Assembly: GCF_004022485.1 (NCBI RefSeq)
Contig: NZ_CP034951.1
Span: 3,162,001 to 3,226,000, forward strand
From: Aequorivita sp. H23M31
GTDB taxonomy: Bacteria; Bacteroidota; Bacteroidia; Flavobacteriales; Flavobacteriaceae
DNA: 64,000 bases
Direction of reading: 5' to 3'
Positions 9,357-17,453 of this stretch are shown here, piece after piece. Positions within the stretch are counted from its first letter, which is position 1; the number at the start of each line of letters is the position of its first letter. The notes below the pieces were generated by a model. It was given only the letters and a program-made list of their open reading frames with translations. It searched no databases and was not told the DNA's origin. The translations under genes and the position numbers were made by a program.

Positions 9357-9826
9357 TGGGGATTTTCTTTAGGTTTTGCTACAAAGATAGAGAAGCAATC
9401 CCGACGGTTAAAACAAAATATAAAATTGGCCATGTATCAGTTATGAAATTAGGGTCCAAATCCCTCTAATTTAATTGCAGAACATTAATGAAATGATAAA
9501 CTTAAATTATGGCGTTTTACCACGAATAAAAAGGTATAAAAAAATTCGTGTATTAATCATACCCTAGCTGACTTCCACTCCCACTTTGAAAAGGAGTTTT
9601 TTTAGTGAAGGGCGGTCTAGTTTTCTTGAAACCTTTTAAATGAAATAAAAAACCTCCACCCAGAAAATTAAACGTACCTTCGCCGCTTATTAAAACCGTC
9701 TTCTTAGTTTTAATGGTTTTTAAAAGGACCGAATTCTAAAAGCGCCGCGATATACAAACTAACCTTTTACAGTAGGTCTAGTATCTAAAATCTAGTAGCG
9801 CAGCGGTCTAACATCTAAAAAATTAT
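9357..9826. other. Long leader region of the DEAD-box gene with heptamer repeats
   Basis: No gene. TACCTTCG at 9675-9682 resembles the -7 promoter element; if used, the helicase mRNA would carry a leader of about 140 nt. Period-7 repeats built on TCTA (TCTAGTA, TCTAAAA, TCTAGTA at 9777-9797; TCTAACA, TCTAAAA at 9807-9820) end 6 nt before the start codon, the two groups being separated by GCGCAGCGG. Confidence 0.5.
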
Positions 9827-11092
9827 ATGTCATTTAAATCTCTTGGGCTGTCCGATGCCCTGCTAAAAGCTATTAGCAAAAAAGGATATGATACGCCATC
9901 GGCGATTCAACAAAAAGCAATTCCATTAATTTTAGAACGAAAAGATGTGCTGGCTTCAGCACAAACGGGAAGTGGAAAAACGGCAGGTTTCGCTCTGCCC
10001 ATATTACAAATTTTAAACAATGAGCCGTCTCTAAGAAAAAGACCCATCCGCACCTTAATACTTACACCTACACGCGAGCTTGCCGCCCAAGTTGAGGATG
10101 AGTTTCGTGAATATAGTGAGTTTACCGATATGCGCTCCACCGTAATTTTTGGCGGAGTAGGAGCGAATCCTCAAATAAAAGCCTTACGAAACGGCGTGGA
10201 TATTTTGGTGGCAACTCCCGGAAGACTTTTGGATCTTGTGGGGCAAAATGCCTTGACCCTTTCCAAAGTGGAAATTTTGGTTCTGGACGAAGCGGATAGA
10301 ATGCTCGATATGGGTTTTGTCCGCGATATTAAAAAGATTTTGGCGCTGCTTCCTTCAAAAAGACAAAACCTATTATTCTCCGCCACGTTTTCCAAGGAAA
10401 TAAAAAAATTGGCCAATGAATTTTTACACAATCCTGTATTGGTTGAAGCCACTCCCGAAAACACCACGGTGGAAAAAATAGATCAGACCGTTTACCGAGT
10501 TGATAAAAACCAAAAGACCGATCTTATCATTAAACTTATTTCGGAGGGGAATTGGCCACAAGTACTGGTTTTTACCCGGACAAAGCACGGGGCGAATCGA
10601 TTGAGTGAAAAATTGGAAAAGGCAAAAATCACTTCCGCCGCAATCCACGGAAATAAAAGTCAGGGTGCAAGGACCAAAGCGCTTTCTGGATTTAAGGAAG
10701 GCAAGGTCCGGGTTTTGGTAGCAACCGACATCGCCGCCCGGGGACTGGATATTCCACTATTGCCACACGTAATCAATTTTGAATTGCCGAATATCGCCGA
10801 AGATTACGTTCATAGAATTGGACGTACCGGAAGAGCGGGAGCCGCTGGCGAAGCAATTTCTTTGGTGAGTTTGGATGAGGTCGGCTATTTAAAGGATATT
10901 GAAAAGCTGATTGGCGAAAGGTTGCAACCAAGAACACTTCCCAACTTTCAACCTACTGAAACTATAGCAGATGTAAAAGCCCAAGAAGTAGAAGCTAAAA
11001 AACAAAAGGCACTTCACCATAGTAGAAGGCGTGAAGGTGGAAATAGGGCAGGAGCTAGTTCTAAAGGGAGAGGCGATAATAGACGCAGATAG
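9827..11092 (+). CDS. DEAD-box ATP-dependent RNA helicase (RhlE-like)
   Basis: 421 residues with every helicase motif in order: Q motif ([14 protein letters not shown]), motif I AQTGSGKT, Ia PTRELAAQ, Ib [41 protein letters not shown] and [13 protein letters not shown] basic Arg/Gly-rich tail (last about 30 residues) probably adds RNA affinity, as in RhlE-type enzymes involved in ribosome assembly or RNA decay. ATG at 9827 gives the expected [14 protein letters not shown]-terminus. The long leader suggests post-transcriptional control such as cold response; that is inference. Confidence 0.95.
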   Translation: MSFKSLGLSDALLKAISKKGYDTPSAIQQKAIPLILERKDVLASAQTGSGKTAGFALPILQILNNEPSLRKRPIRTLILTPTRELAAQVEDEFREYSEFTDMRSTVIFGGVGANPQIKALRNGVDILVATPGRLLDLVGQNALTLSKVEILVLDEADRMLDMGFVRDIKKILALLPSKRQNLLFSATFSKEIKKLANEFLHNPVLVEATPENTTVEKIDQTVYRVDKNQKTDLIIKLISEGNWPQVLVFTRTKHGANRLSEKLEKAKITSAAIHGNKSQGARTKALSGFKEGKVRVLVATDIAARGLDIPLLPHVINFELPNIAEDYVHRIGRTGRAGAAGEAISLVSLDEVGYLKDIEKLIGERLQPRTLPNFQPTETIADVKAQEVEAKKQKALHHSRRREGGNRAGASSKGRGDNRRR

Positions 11093-11400
11093 GTTTCGAG
11101 TTATGAGGTATGAGTGGTTAGTGGTGAGTGGTGAGTGGTGTGGGATGACGGATGACGGATGACGGATGACAACTCTGCTTAGTGTTCAGTGCTCGGTGTC
11201 CAGTGTTCAGTGTTCAGTGTTTGATTTAAAAAATTAATGCCTGTCTTTTGAAAATGTAAAATAATTAATAACCGTTCAACTCTAATCAGGGAAGTTTATA
11301 TTCGGAGCTTGCCCACTGTGGTAGGATTCTGAATTCATAATTCATAATTCTGAATTCATAATTCTGAATTTGCTCAATCCTCGTTTTTAGTTAAAGAATT
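11093..11400. repeat. Intergenic cluster of four different heptanucleotide repeat tracts
   Basis: Four tracts with period 7 follow one another: GAGTGGT-type x4 (11112-11139), GATGACG x3.9 (11144-11170), AGTGTTC-type x6 (11181-11222), and ATTCTGA / ATTCATA x6 (11326-11367). Nothing else is recognisable. This is the densest cluster of the period-7 repeats in the window, between the helicase stop and a convergent gene. Confidence 0.8.
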
Positions 11401-11952
11401 TTAAAAAGGCAGTTCGTCCTTGTCCAAATAATCGTTGTTTTCTGCTCTGTTTTCCCTAGCATCTTTATCCATATCAAACGACAAGTCTTCTTCATCTTCA
11501 TTCCAAAACTTTAAGCAAGGGCAGTAGGATTCCAACTCACAGTCTGGTGCATACCCGGAACAGAAATCAAACACCCTCATCCCTAACTTGGGAATGTCGG
11601 TTTTGGCATTGAGCGTATCCACTGTCAGTGAATATGCCATTGGCAAGGGTAGATTATCAGGAAAATCGATTGACAGATTCCAGGTCTCCATCATTTGCTT
11701 AAATGCGTCACATACTTTTTGCAGATCATCACTTTCAAGTTGCTCTGGTGGGGGAAAATTTATGGTTTGGAGGCCACAGTAGTAACCAAAGGTGTGGGGC
11801 GGTTCACCACCTTTGATATAGCGCTCCACTTCTTCAATATGTTTTTCAAACGCTTGGTCTTCGCTTATATCGTCAACATAAAAATCTTCACTCGACTCGT
11901 CTTGATGAGCTGCAGCTATATCGGAAAGCAAATGAGGAATATAGGGGTGCAT
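11401..11952 (-). CDS. Acidic hypothetical protein with a Cys-rich C-terminal segment
   Basis: 183 residues, no signal peptide or membrane segment. It is strongly acidic (runs such as DESSEDF, ELESDDLQ, NEDEEDLSFDMDKD) and ends in DKDELPF. Four cysteines cluster near 130-149 (FCSGYAPDCELESYCPCL), which could bind a metal. I do not recognise the family. It converges with the helicase gene and is followed by heptamer repeats. Codon use and composition look like a real gene. Confidence 0.6.
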   Translation of the reverse strand: MHPYIPHLLSDIAAAHQDESSEDFYVDDISEDQAFEKHIEEVERYIKGGEPPHTFGYYCGLQTINFPPPEQLESDDLQKVCDAFKQMMETWNLSIDFPDNLPLPMAYSLTVDTLNAKTDIPKLGMRVFDFCSGYAPDCELESYCPCLKFWNEDEEDLSFDMDKDARENRAENNDYLDKDELPF

Positions 11953-12308
11953 GTTTTTATTTGGAAAATTAAATAATATTTTCGAATCTAGGCTATGGAA
12001 ATGACATAAGTTACTTTAATTAAGATGATTACCAATTGTAGTATATGAAAATACGGGGATGAAATGGGTTAAAAGAGATATGTGAATTTTACAATCTCAA
12101 ATCTTCTCCAAATTCCGAATTGTCCAAAGTCGGTTGCTGTATTGTTTTGAAAACCTAAAAAGGAGAAAAGATTTGCTAGCGACAAATCTTTTCTCCTTTT
12201 ATAATTTTACTGCTTTACCGATCACCGATCACCGATCACCGATTCTATTAAAAACCCATGTGCGAGAGGCGACAGCGGTTCAAGAAAACTGTGAATTTAA
12301 GGAAGATA
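11953..12308. other. Intergenic region holding a terminator and a GATCACC repeat
   Basis: No gene. It contains the strong hairpin at 12158-12200 and a three-copy GATCACC tract at 12220-12240. The remaining sequence is AT-rich and unremarkable. Confidence 0.6.
12158..12200 (-). terminator. Rho-independent terminator with an 18-bp perfect stem
   Basis: AAAAGGAGAAAAGATTTG at 12158-12175 pairs perfectly with 12183-12200 across a 7-nt loop. On the minus strand the stem is followed by a T run, so it ends the minus-strand transcript carrying the three paralogous secreted proteins and the decayed S74 remnant. Confidence 0.8.
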
Positions 12309-12583
12309 TTATTTTTTACTGAGCATTTGCTCCACAAGAGCTTCTAGCTTTGTGATTCTTTCTTCTTGGGTTTCTATTATTTGTTACTGTTCTTGAATGG
12401 CTTCTGTAAGAATGGGTATCAATGCGGTATAATTTATTGAAAAATACTTGGGTTTGGTCTTAGGTTCATCATTGTAAGCACTATTGAATTTATGGTTAGG
12501 CAAACTTTTAGAAATCACCAATCAGGAAATATTTCCTTTAGTTCCTGTGCTATAAAACCAAAAGATTTTTCATCTGGATAAAT
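12309..12583 (-). pseudogene. Remnant of an S74-type intramolecular chaperone domain
   Basis: The minus strand encodes DEKSFGFIAQELKEIFPDW, then after a frameshift ISKSLPNHKFN...FSINYTALIPILTEAIQEQ, an in-frame TAA, and finally QIIETQEERITKLEALVEQM. This is the C-terminal chaperone of endosialidase domain (GFIAQE, Y-x-ALIPxLxxAI, then coiled coil) found at the end of tail-fibre-like proteins. One frameshift and one stop break it, and no N-terminal part is present. The three intact genes just upstream carry the VGIGT head that usually accompanies this domain, so the remnant is likely the decayed end of a fourth relative. Confidence 0.75.
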
Positions 12584-12699
12584 TATAAATTAAAAAAAGA
12601 GAGAGTGTAAAGAGTTTAGATTGCTCTATTAATAGGTCAAACCCTGTTCCAAACCGGTTCTATTCAATCATTTTGGATTTCTCACTTAACTCCAGAATA

Positions 12700-13653
12700 T
12701 TAGGGGAGAAGCTTTTCCTCCAGTGTCTGAATCTTTTTACTTTGGGATTCAAAGACAGCCTCTTGGTCATTGATGGTGGCTTGTAAATCAAGAATAACTT
12801 GATCTTGGTTTTCGTTATTTCCTCTGGAAGAATTTTCAGAAAGCGTACTGGAATCATTGCTTGGACGTGGACTTCCAAGAGGTTTCCAAGAGGCGTTCCC
12901 TTTATCATCACCAGCTGTAAGTACTCTGCCCACTCCTTCGCTACCATCCTCCAGTCTAAATACGAAAGAGGCGGGAGCGGTTTCCGCCTCCTCGGTTACT
13001 AATACATTGTCAATGGTGGCGCCCCAACCATCCATGGCCTTATAATGAAAACGGATGGAATAATCATTTCCCGGAACCACAGTTTGTGTTTCAGAATAGC
13101 GACCATCCACGCGGCTTTGGGCTGAACCTTGGTATGTGGCCAATACTGCTACCTGCTGATCCGTAGTCTCATTATGTAAATAAACCCAAAGCCTGTCTGG
13201 AGTCTGATAAACTTGCAACCTGAAATCATACGAAATGGCAATCGTGGTTTCTGTGGGAGTGGAGGCAAATCGTACAATAGCGGTGGCATCCTGACTACAA
13301 TTTCTTGGAAACCCAGGAGAGTTGGAGTTAATATGCAACATATTATCCCTACAATTGTCGCATACGTAGGTGCCCGGAACTTCCAGTATGGGATCCACTT
13401 CCCAACCTTCAGTAAAACAACCAACGCCTTGCATATCACTTTCTTGTTCAACCGTATAGGAATCAAAGTTTTCATCCAAAAGCGTTCTTGTCCCTGAACC
13501 GCCAGGAAAGGAAGTCCCCTTTATATGCAAGGTGGCCTGCGGATTGGTGGTCCCTATGCCCACGCCCCCATCTTGTGCCAAGAGGGGAAAAGACAATAGA
13601 AAAACGATTGCAGATAAGGTTAAGGTTCGACTGAAAAGGGATTTATATTTCAT
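12700..13653 (-). CDS. Secreted VGIGT-head / coiled-coil protein, paralog 1
   Basis: 317 residues: signal peptide (FPLLAQ), the head motif GVGIGTTNPQATLHIKG, a beta-sandwich-like middle with the pattern Cys...W...C-x2-C...ML...C-x-x-DATA, a short strand (FRLEDGSEGVGRVLTAGD, ASWKPLG), and a C-terminal coiled coil (QDQVILDLQATINDQEAVF to LEEKLL). The head motif is typical of flavobacterial surface proteins resembling tail fibres. No T9SS or S74 domain is present. It is the last of three tandem paralogs. Function unknown; a trimeric surface filament or adhesin is possible. Confidence 0.75.
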   Translation of the reverse strand: MKYKSLFSRTLTLSAIVFLLSFPLLAQDGGVGIGTTNPQATLHIKGTSFPGGSGTRTLLDENFDSYTVEQESDMQGVGCFTEGWEVDPILEVPGTYVCDNCRDNMLHINSNSPGFPRNCSQDATAIVRFASTPTETTIAISYDFRLQVYQTPDRLWVYLHNETTDQQVAVLATYQGSAQSRVDGRYSETQTVVPGNDYSIRFHYKAMDGWGATIDNVLVTEEAETAPASFVFRLEDGSEGVGRVLTAGDDKGNASWKPLGSPRPSNDSSTLSENSSRGNNENQDQVILDLQATINDQEAVFESQSKKIQTLEEKLLP

Positions 13654-13703
13654 GGGGAGTTAATTTGGGGTAAGGTTGAAATCAAAAAATAAAAGCTAGA
13701 TTT

Positions 13704-14657
13704 TCACGGTTTGTTTTTCAAATTTGAACTGTTGACGGTTTCTTGTAGGGTTTGTATCCTTTCATTCTCTGTCTCCAAAACAATCTCTCTTTCGCGTACA
13801 ATGTTTTTCAGATTGCTCAGGAGTTCTAGGTTTTTACGAATTTCTTCCGAAGATCCTGTGTTTAAAGAAATCCCAGAAGAATCATTACTAACGGGTCGGA
13901 GTGCTGACACGGGTTGCCAAGAAGCATTTCCATCAGCATCTGAGACAAGTACATAGCCAGGACCTTGTGTGCCGTCTTCGAGCTTAAAGGCATAGGCTCC
14001 TGGAGCGCTCACCGCCTCCTCCGTTATTTTTATATTATCAACGGTTGCACCATAATCCCATTCACCAGTGTACCTAAAACGCAATGAGTAATTCGTTCCT
14101 GGAACAACTCCCAATGTTGTTGTAAAAGAGGTATTGGTGTTAGTCTCAACGGTCTGTAATGTAATTTCGGTAGTATCGTCTTCATTGTGCAATAAAAAGA
14201 TCAATCTTCCATTACCATTATTGTAAGTTCCTCTAAAAATCTTATAATCAAACGATATACTAATAGAAGTACCCGTTGTAGTAAACGGAACAAATGCAGT
14301 GGCATCCAGAATGCAGTCGTACTCATCCGAACTAATATTTAGCATTCGACCCGTACAAGCCGAACAACCAGTACGATCATATGGACTATTTGTCACCACC
14401 CACGCGTTGGGCGGGCAGGATGAGGTTCTGCTGTTTACTATTTGATTTGGATATTGTCCAATTGTGGTTGAATTAAAGTTTTCATCCAAAATAGTATTTT
14501 CACCAGTTACGGGCGCAACATAATCTCCTTTCACATGCAACATGGCCTCCGGCTCGGTAGTGCCAATGCCAACTTGCGCAGATGTACTTAAAGTGAAGGA
14601 AAGAAAAACGATGCAAAAAAAGACGAGATAGTGAGGTTTATTATTTTGGGAAGCCAT
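13704..14657 (-). CDS. Secreted VGIGT-head / coiled-coil protein, paralog 2
   Basis: 317 residues with the same architecture as its two neighbours: signal peptide, QVGIGTTEPEAMLHVKG head, jelly-roll-like middle with four matching cysteines (SSCPPNAW, TGCSAC, YDCILDATAF), the FKLEDGTQGPGYVLVSDADGN strand and ASWQPV, then a coiled coil to the end. A GAGTGGT-type heptamer repeat lies 16 nt upstream of the ATG (14673-14693). The 50-nt gap to paralog 1 suggests cotranscription. Function not known. Confidence 0.75.
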   Translation of the reverse strand: MASQNNKPHYLVFFCIVFLSFTLSTSAQVGIGTTEPEAMLHVKGDYVAPVTGENTILDENFNSTTIGQYPNQIVNSRTSSCPPNAWVVTNSPYDRTGCSACTGRMLNISSDEYDCILDATAFVPFTTTGTSISISFDYKIFRGTYNNGNGRLIFLLHNEDDTTEITLQTVETNTNTSFTTTLGVVPGTNYSLRFRYTGEWDYGATVDNIKITEEAVSAPGAYAFKLEDGTQGPGYVLVSDADGNASWQPVSALRPVSNDSSGISLNTGSSEEIRKNLELLSNLKNIVREREIVLETENERIQTLQETVNSSNLKNKP

Positions 14658-14672
14658 TTTACTTTTAGTTAT

Positions 14673-14693
14673 GAGTGGTGAGTGGCGAGTGGT
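14673..14693. repeat. Three-copy GAGTGGT-type heptamer repeat
   Basis: GAGTGGT, GAGTGGC, GAGTGGT in direct succession, just upstream of paralog 2. It is the same heptamer as at 11112-11139, 3.5 kb away. Confidence 0.7.
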
Positions 14694-14721
14694 GAGATTC
14701 TGAACCGATAACCACTCGTTA

Positions 14722-15657
14722 TTAATCTTTTATTTTTAGTCTTTTAACAACTTCTTCCATTTCGGCTATCTTTTCTTCTCTTGCTTCAATCAAGACTTGC
14801 CGTTCGCGAATGGCTTGTTGTAATTCGTGGATTATCTCTTGTTGGTTTTCTTTGGAAGAGTTCTCTATCGCATTGAATTCTGATTGTGAAATATCAGAGG
14901 ACATAGGTCGTGGAATTGAAGGGGACTTCCATGCGGCATTGCCATACCCATCGGTGGTAAGCACATCACCAGGTTGGACGTTGCCATCATCTATTCTAAA
15001 CGCATAGGAAGCAGGAGTTCTAGCTATTTTTTCTGTTACCTTAATGTTGTCAACTGTGGTATAATATTGATAGTTTCCAGTATAGCGGAAATGGAGGGAA
15101 TAACTGTTACCACCAACTACCGGCCAATTCCCTGAATAAGAAGCGTTATTATTGAACCCAGTAAGATTCGCTATTTCAACCGATGAACTTAAAGTATTAT
15201 TATACAAATAGACCTGTAATCTTTCACCTGCACCACGTATATAATAATCAAATTTGACAGAGATTTCAATAGCAGTTGGGTCTGGATTAGAAGGGAAATT
15301 TACAATGGCTGTGGCATCCATATTACAGGTATACGTATCATAGGAGCTTGCATATAACATTTTACCACTACAGGAAGCGCAAGTTCGATCTCCAGGAACA
15401 CTTGGCGTACTAGAAGTGCTTCGTACTTCCCAACCATTAGTGGTGGTACAACTACCTGTACTGCTATTAGTCCCCGTAGGACCAATTGCCCAAGAATTAA
15501 AATTTTCTGTGAATAAAGAACGGTTAGAAGTATTAGGAGGACTATAAGTCCCCTTCACATGCAATGTTGCCGTGGGGCTGTTGGTGCCAATTCCTACTTG
15601 GGCAGTTGCAGAAAAAATTCCAATAAGGAATAGGAGGAAAAATAAATTATTCTTCAT
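14722..15657 (-). CDS. Secreted VGIGT-head / coiled-coil protein, paralog 3 (first of the set)
   Basis: 311 residues: signal peptide (IFSATAQ), QVGIGTNSPTATLHVKG head, middle domain with the shared cysteines (GSCTTTNGW, RTCASC, YTCNMDATAIV), FRIDDGNVQPGDVLTTDGYGN strand, and a coiled coil (QQEIIHELQQAIRERQVLI to VVKRLK). It is the promoter-proximal member; TATATTTG on the minus strand at 15788-15781 matches the Bacteroidota -7 consensus and would give a leader of about 120 nt. Confidence 0.75.
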   Translation of the reverse strand: MKNNLFFLLFLIGIFSATAQVGIGTNSPTATLHVKGTYSPPNTSNRSLFTENFNSWAIGPTGTNSSTGSCTTTNGWEVRSTSSTPSVPGDRTCASCSGKMLYASSYDTYTCNMDATAIVNFPSNPDPTAIEISVKFDYYIRGAGERLQVYLYNNTLSSSVEIANLTGFNNNASYSGNWPVVGGNSYSLHFRYTGNYQYYTTVDNIKVTEKIARTPASYAFRIDDGNVQPGDVLTTDGYGNAAWKSPSIPRPMSSDISQSEFNAIENSSKENQQEIIHELQQAIRERQVLIEAREEKIAEMEEVVKRLKIKD

Positions 15658-15987
15658 TTGTAGTGGGGGTTAAATGAGAAATTAAAGACGTTAAGCTAGA
15701 ATTGTAAGTTAGGTTTAAATCAAAGTGTTAAATTAAGTTAATGATGGGTTTATTCTTGTCGATTTCTGCCATCATTTGCACAAATATATAAAAATTTGAT
15801 AATGACGTTGATTTCATCTTGATGTTTTTCATTTTTTACGTAAAATTTTGATTTTGGGCTTCTAACTAAGATTGGTATATTCACCATTGAAGTAACTTTA
15901 TTCTGAAAAGGTTTAAATGAAAAGTTATTTATAATCCTCGACTAAGAGGTCTGTAATTGATAGTGATAATCGTTTTACGCCAACCTT
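15658..15987. other. Divergent intergenic region between paralog 3 and the thioredoxin gene
   Basis: No gene. The minus-strand TATATTTG at 15788-15781 is a good -7 element for the paralog operon, without a clear -33 TTTG at the usual distance. Nothing comparable is obvious for the plus-strand thioredoxin gene. Confidence 0.4.
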
Positions 15988-16335
15988 ATGCAAAATAATT
16001 TTTATAAACAGCCGTCGCAAAATCTTGAGACAGTTACCCATTTGGTAGCTTCGGAAATGGGAGTTGCCTTATATTTCTCCGCTCCAAATTGCGGAATTTG
16101 CGTAGCCCTAAAACCGAAGATTACGCAGTTAATTTCCCAAAAATTTCCTGAGATAAAATTTAAGGAAATAGCTTCAGACCAATCTCCCGAAATTGCAGCG
16201 CATTTTGGGGTATTTTCTGCCCCCACACTGTTGGTCTTTTTTGAAGGAAAGGAGTTCAGCAGGAATGTACGCAACCTGAGTCTTTTGGAATTGGAGGAAA
16301 AACTGCAACGTCCTTATGGGATGCTGGTAAAATGA
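15988..16335 (+). CDS. Thioredoxin-fold protein with CGIC active site
   Basis: 115 residues, thioredoxin length, no signal peptide, so cytoplasmic. The redox motif is Cys35-Gly-Ile-Cys38 after YFSAPN, and the cis-Pro is in SAPTLLVF. The CGIC dipeptide differs from the CGPC of classical thioredoxin, suggesting a specialised thiol-disulfide role. Start ATG at 15988 gives a full beta-1 strand. Confidence 0.85.
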   Translation: MQNNFYKQPSQNLETVTHLVASEMGVALYFSAPNCGICVALKPKITQLISQKFPEIKFKEIASDQSPEIAAHFGVFSAPTLLVFFEGKEFSRNVRNLSLLELEEKLQRPYGMLVK

Positions 16336-16886
16336 TTTTATAAAACTTCAAAAGATTTTTGACTTATGATCATTTTAAAAGTTGAAATTCACTTGTAAAT
16401 CAAGGAGAAAAGTTGAGTTCTTTTTTCAGAAATAACGGTTTTGCAGAATCCGAAGGATTCCCATATTTATAGCAAAAATTAGATGATAATGATATTTGAC
16501 CCCGCTGGGGTCATATCTTCCGTTTTCACATATTTCTATAAATATTTAATTCCTGCCTGGCCGGCAGGCAGGCCTTCGGGATATTCCAAGGCTTAATGAT
16601 ACTGATCAAAAAGGTTAGCAAGTCGGAAATTTTCATAATAAAAATTTGCTATTTCGATTTATCTGGTTCCCCTAACTCCACACGGGTAAGTTGATTGTCT
16701 TGAAAAACCAATCTTTAATTGGTTCAACTTGTCACTACTTCAAATTCTATATTGTTTCCCGAGCCCATCGACAAAGTTCAGGATAAACTCCGACGAGGAT
16801 AACTTCAACTTCTCCAGATTGCTCGATTTCGATTTCAGTTTCGATTTCGATATCACCTTCCTTATTCTATCTTTGCAAACTTTCAG
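16336..16886. other. Intergenic region with three small palindromes
   Basis: No gene. Three perfect hairpins: GAATCC / GGATTC with GAA loop (16446-16460), TGACCCC / GGGGTCA with GCT loop (16497-16513), and CCTGCCTG / CAGGCAGG with GCCGG loop (16552-16572). The last is a palindrome type widespread in flavobacterial intergenic DNA. CGATTT hexamers occur at about 16824-16853, echoing the AAATCG arrays near 21-22 kb. Confidence 0.65.
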
Positions 16887-17372
16887 ATGAAAAAAGCTAT
16901 AACCCAATTTATTGACTCTTTTTATTTCCTGTTTAGGTCTTTCCTGCCTTTGAAAACCTATCGGTATGCGGTTTGCGGCGGAGGGAATCTGTTGTTTGAT
17001 ATTTTTCTTTATTTCATTTTTTACAATTTCATCTTTGCCAAACAAAATCTCAACTTGTATTTTATTGTTTTAAGTCCGCATATTGCATCTCTCTTTGTTG
17101 TTTTTCCTATAACATTTACAACAGGATTTTTATTAAACCGCTATATCACTTTTGAATATTCCAATCTTCCTTGGAAAACGCAACTTTTTCGCTACTTTCT
17201 TGTAGGAATGGGCTCGTTGCTTCTTAGTTATGTTGGACTTAAATTCTTAGTGGATTATCTAGGTTTCTTCCCAACTCCTTCCAAAATTTTGACCATCTTT
17301 GTTACGGTAACCTATAGTTATCTACTTCAGAATTACTTTAGTTTCAGAGTGAGACGAACAGAAAAGATCTGA
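16887..17372 (+). CDS. GtrA-family membrane protein
   Basis: 161 residues with four transmembrane segments. RYAVCGGGNLLFDIFLYF in helix 1, FLLNRYITFE after helix 2 and YLLQNYFSFR at the end are the GtrA pattern (NRxxTF and N-x-x-F-R). Family members are thought to move lipid-linked sugars across the membrane for surface glycan modification. No glycosyltransferase partner is adjacent, so the substrate cannot be inferred. The frame starts at ATG 16887 right after a CGATTT-rich tract. Confidence 0.8.
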   Translation: MKKAITQFIDSFYFLFRSFLPLKTYRYAVCGGGNLLFDIFLYFIFYNFIFAKQNLNLYFIVLSPHIASLFVVFPITFTTGFLLNRYITFEYSNLPWKTQLFRYFLVGMGSLLLSYVGLKFLVDYLGFFPTPSKILTIFVTVTYSYLLQNYFSFRVRRTEKI

Positions 17373-17453
17373 GCGAATATGTGATATCCGCTTGAATGCA
17401 TCATACAATTAATCTATATGGACCTATATCTCTAGATTATTAATCCCTTCAAT

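Noticed and set aside
12660..12947. 95-residue minus-strand frame beside paralog 1
   Set aside because: Overlaps the end of paralog 1 in another frame; codon pattern follows the paralog, not this frame.
16740..17045. Minus-strand frame overlapping the GtrA start
   Set aside because: Overlaps a well-supported GtrA gene on the plus strand and contains CGATTT repeats; no recognisable protein.
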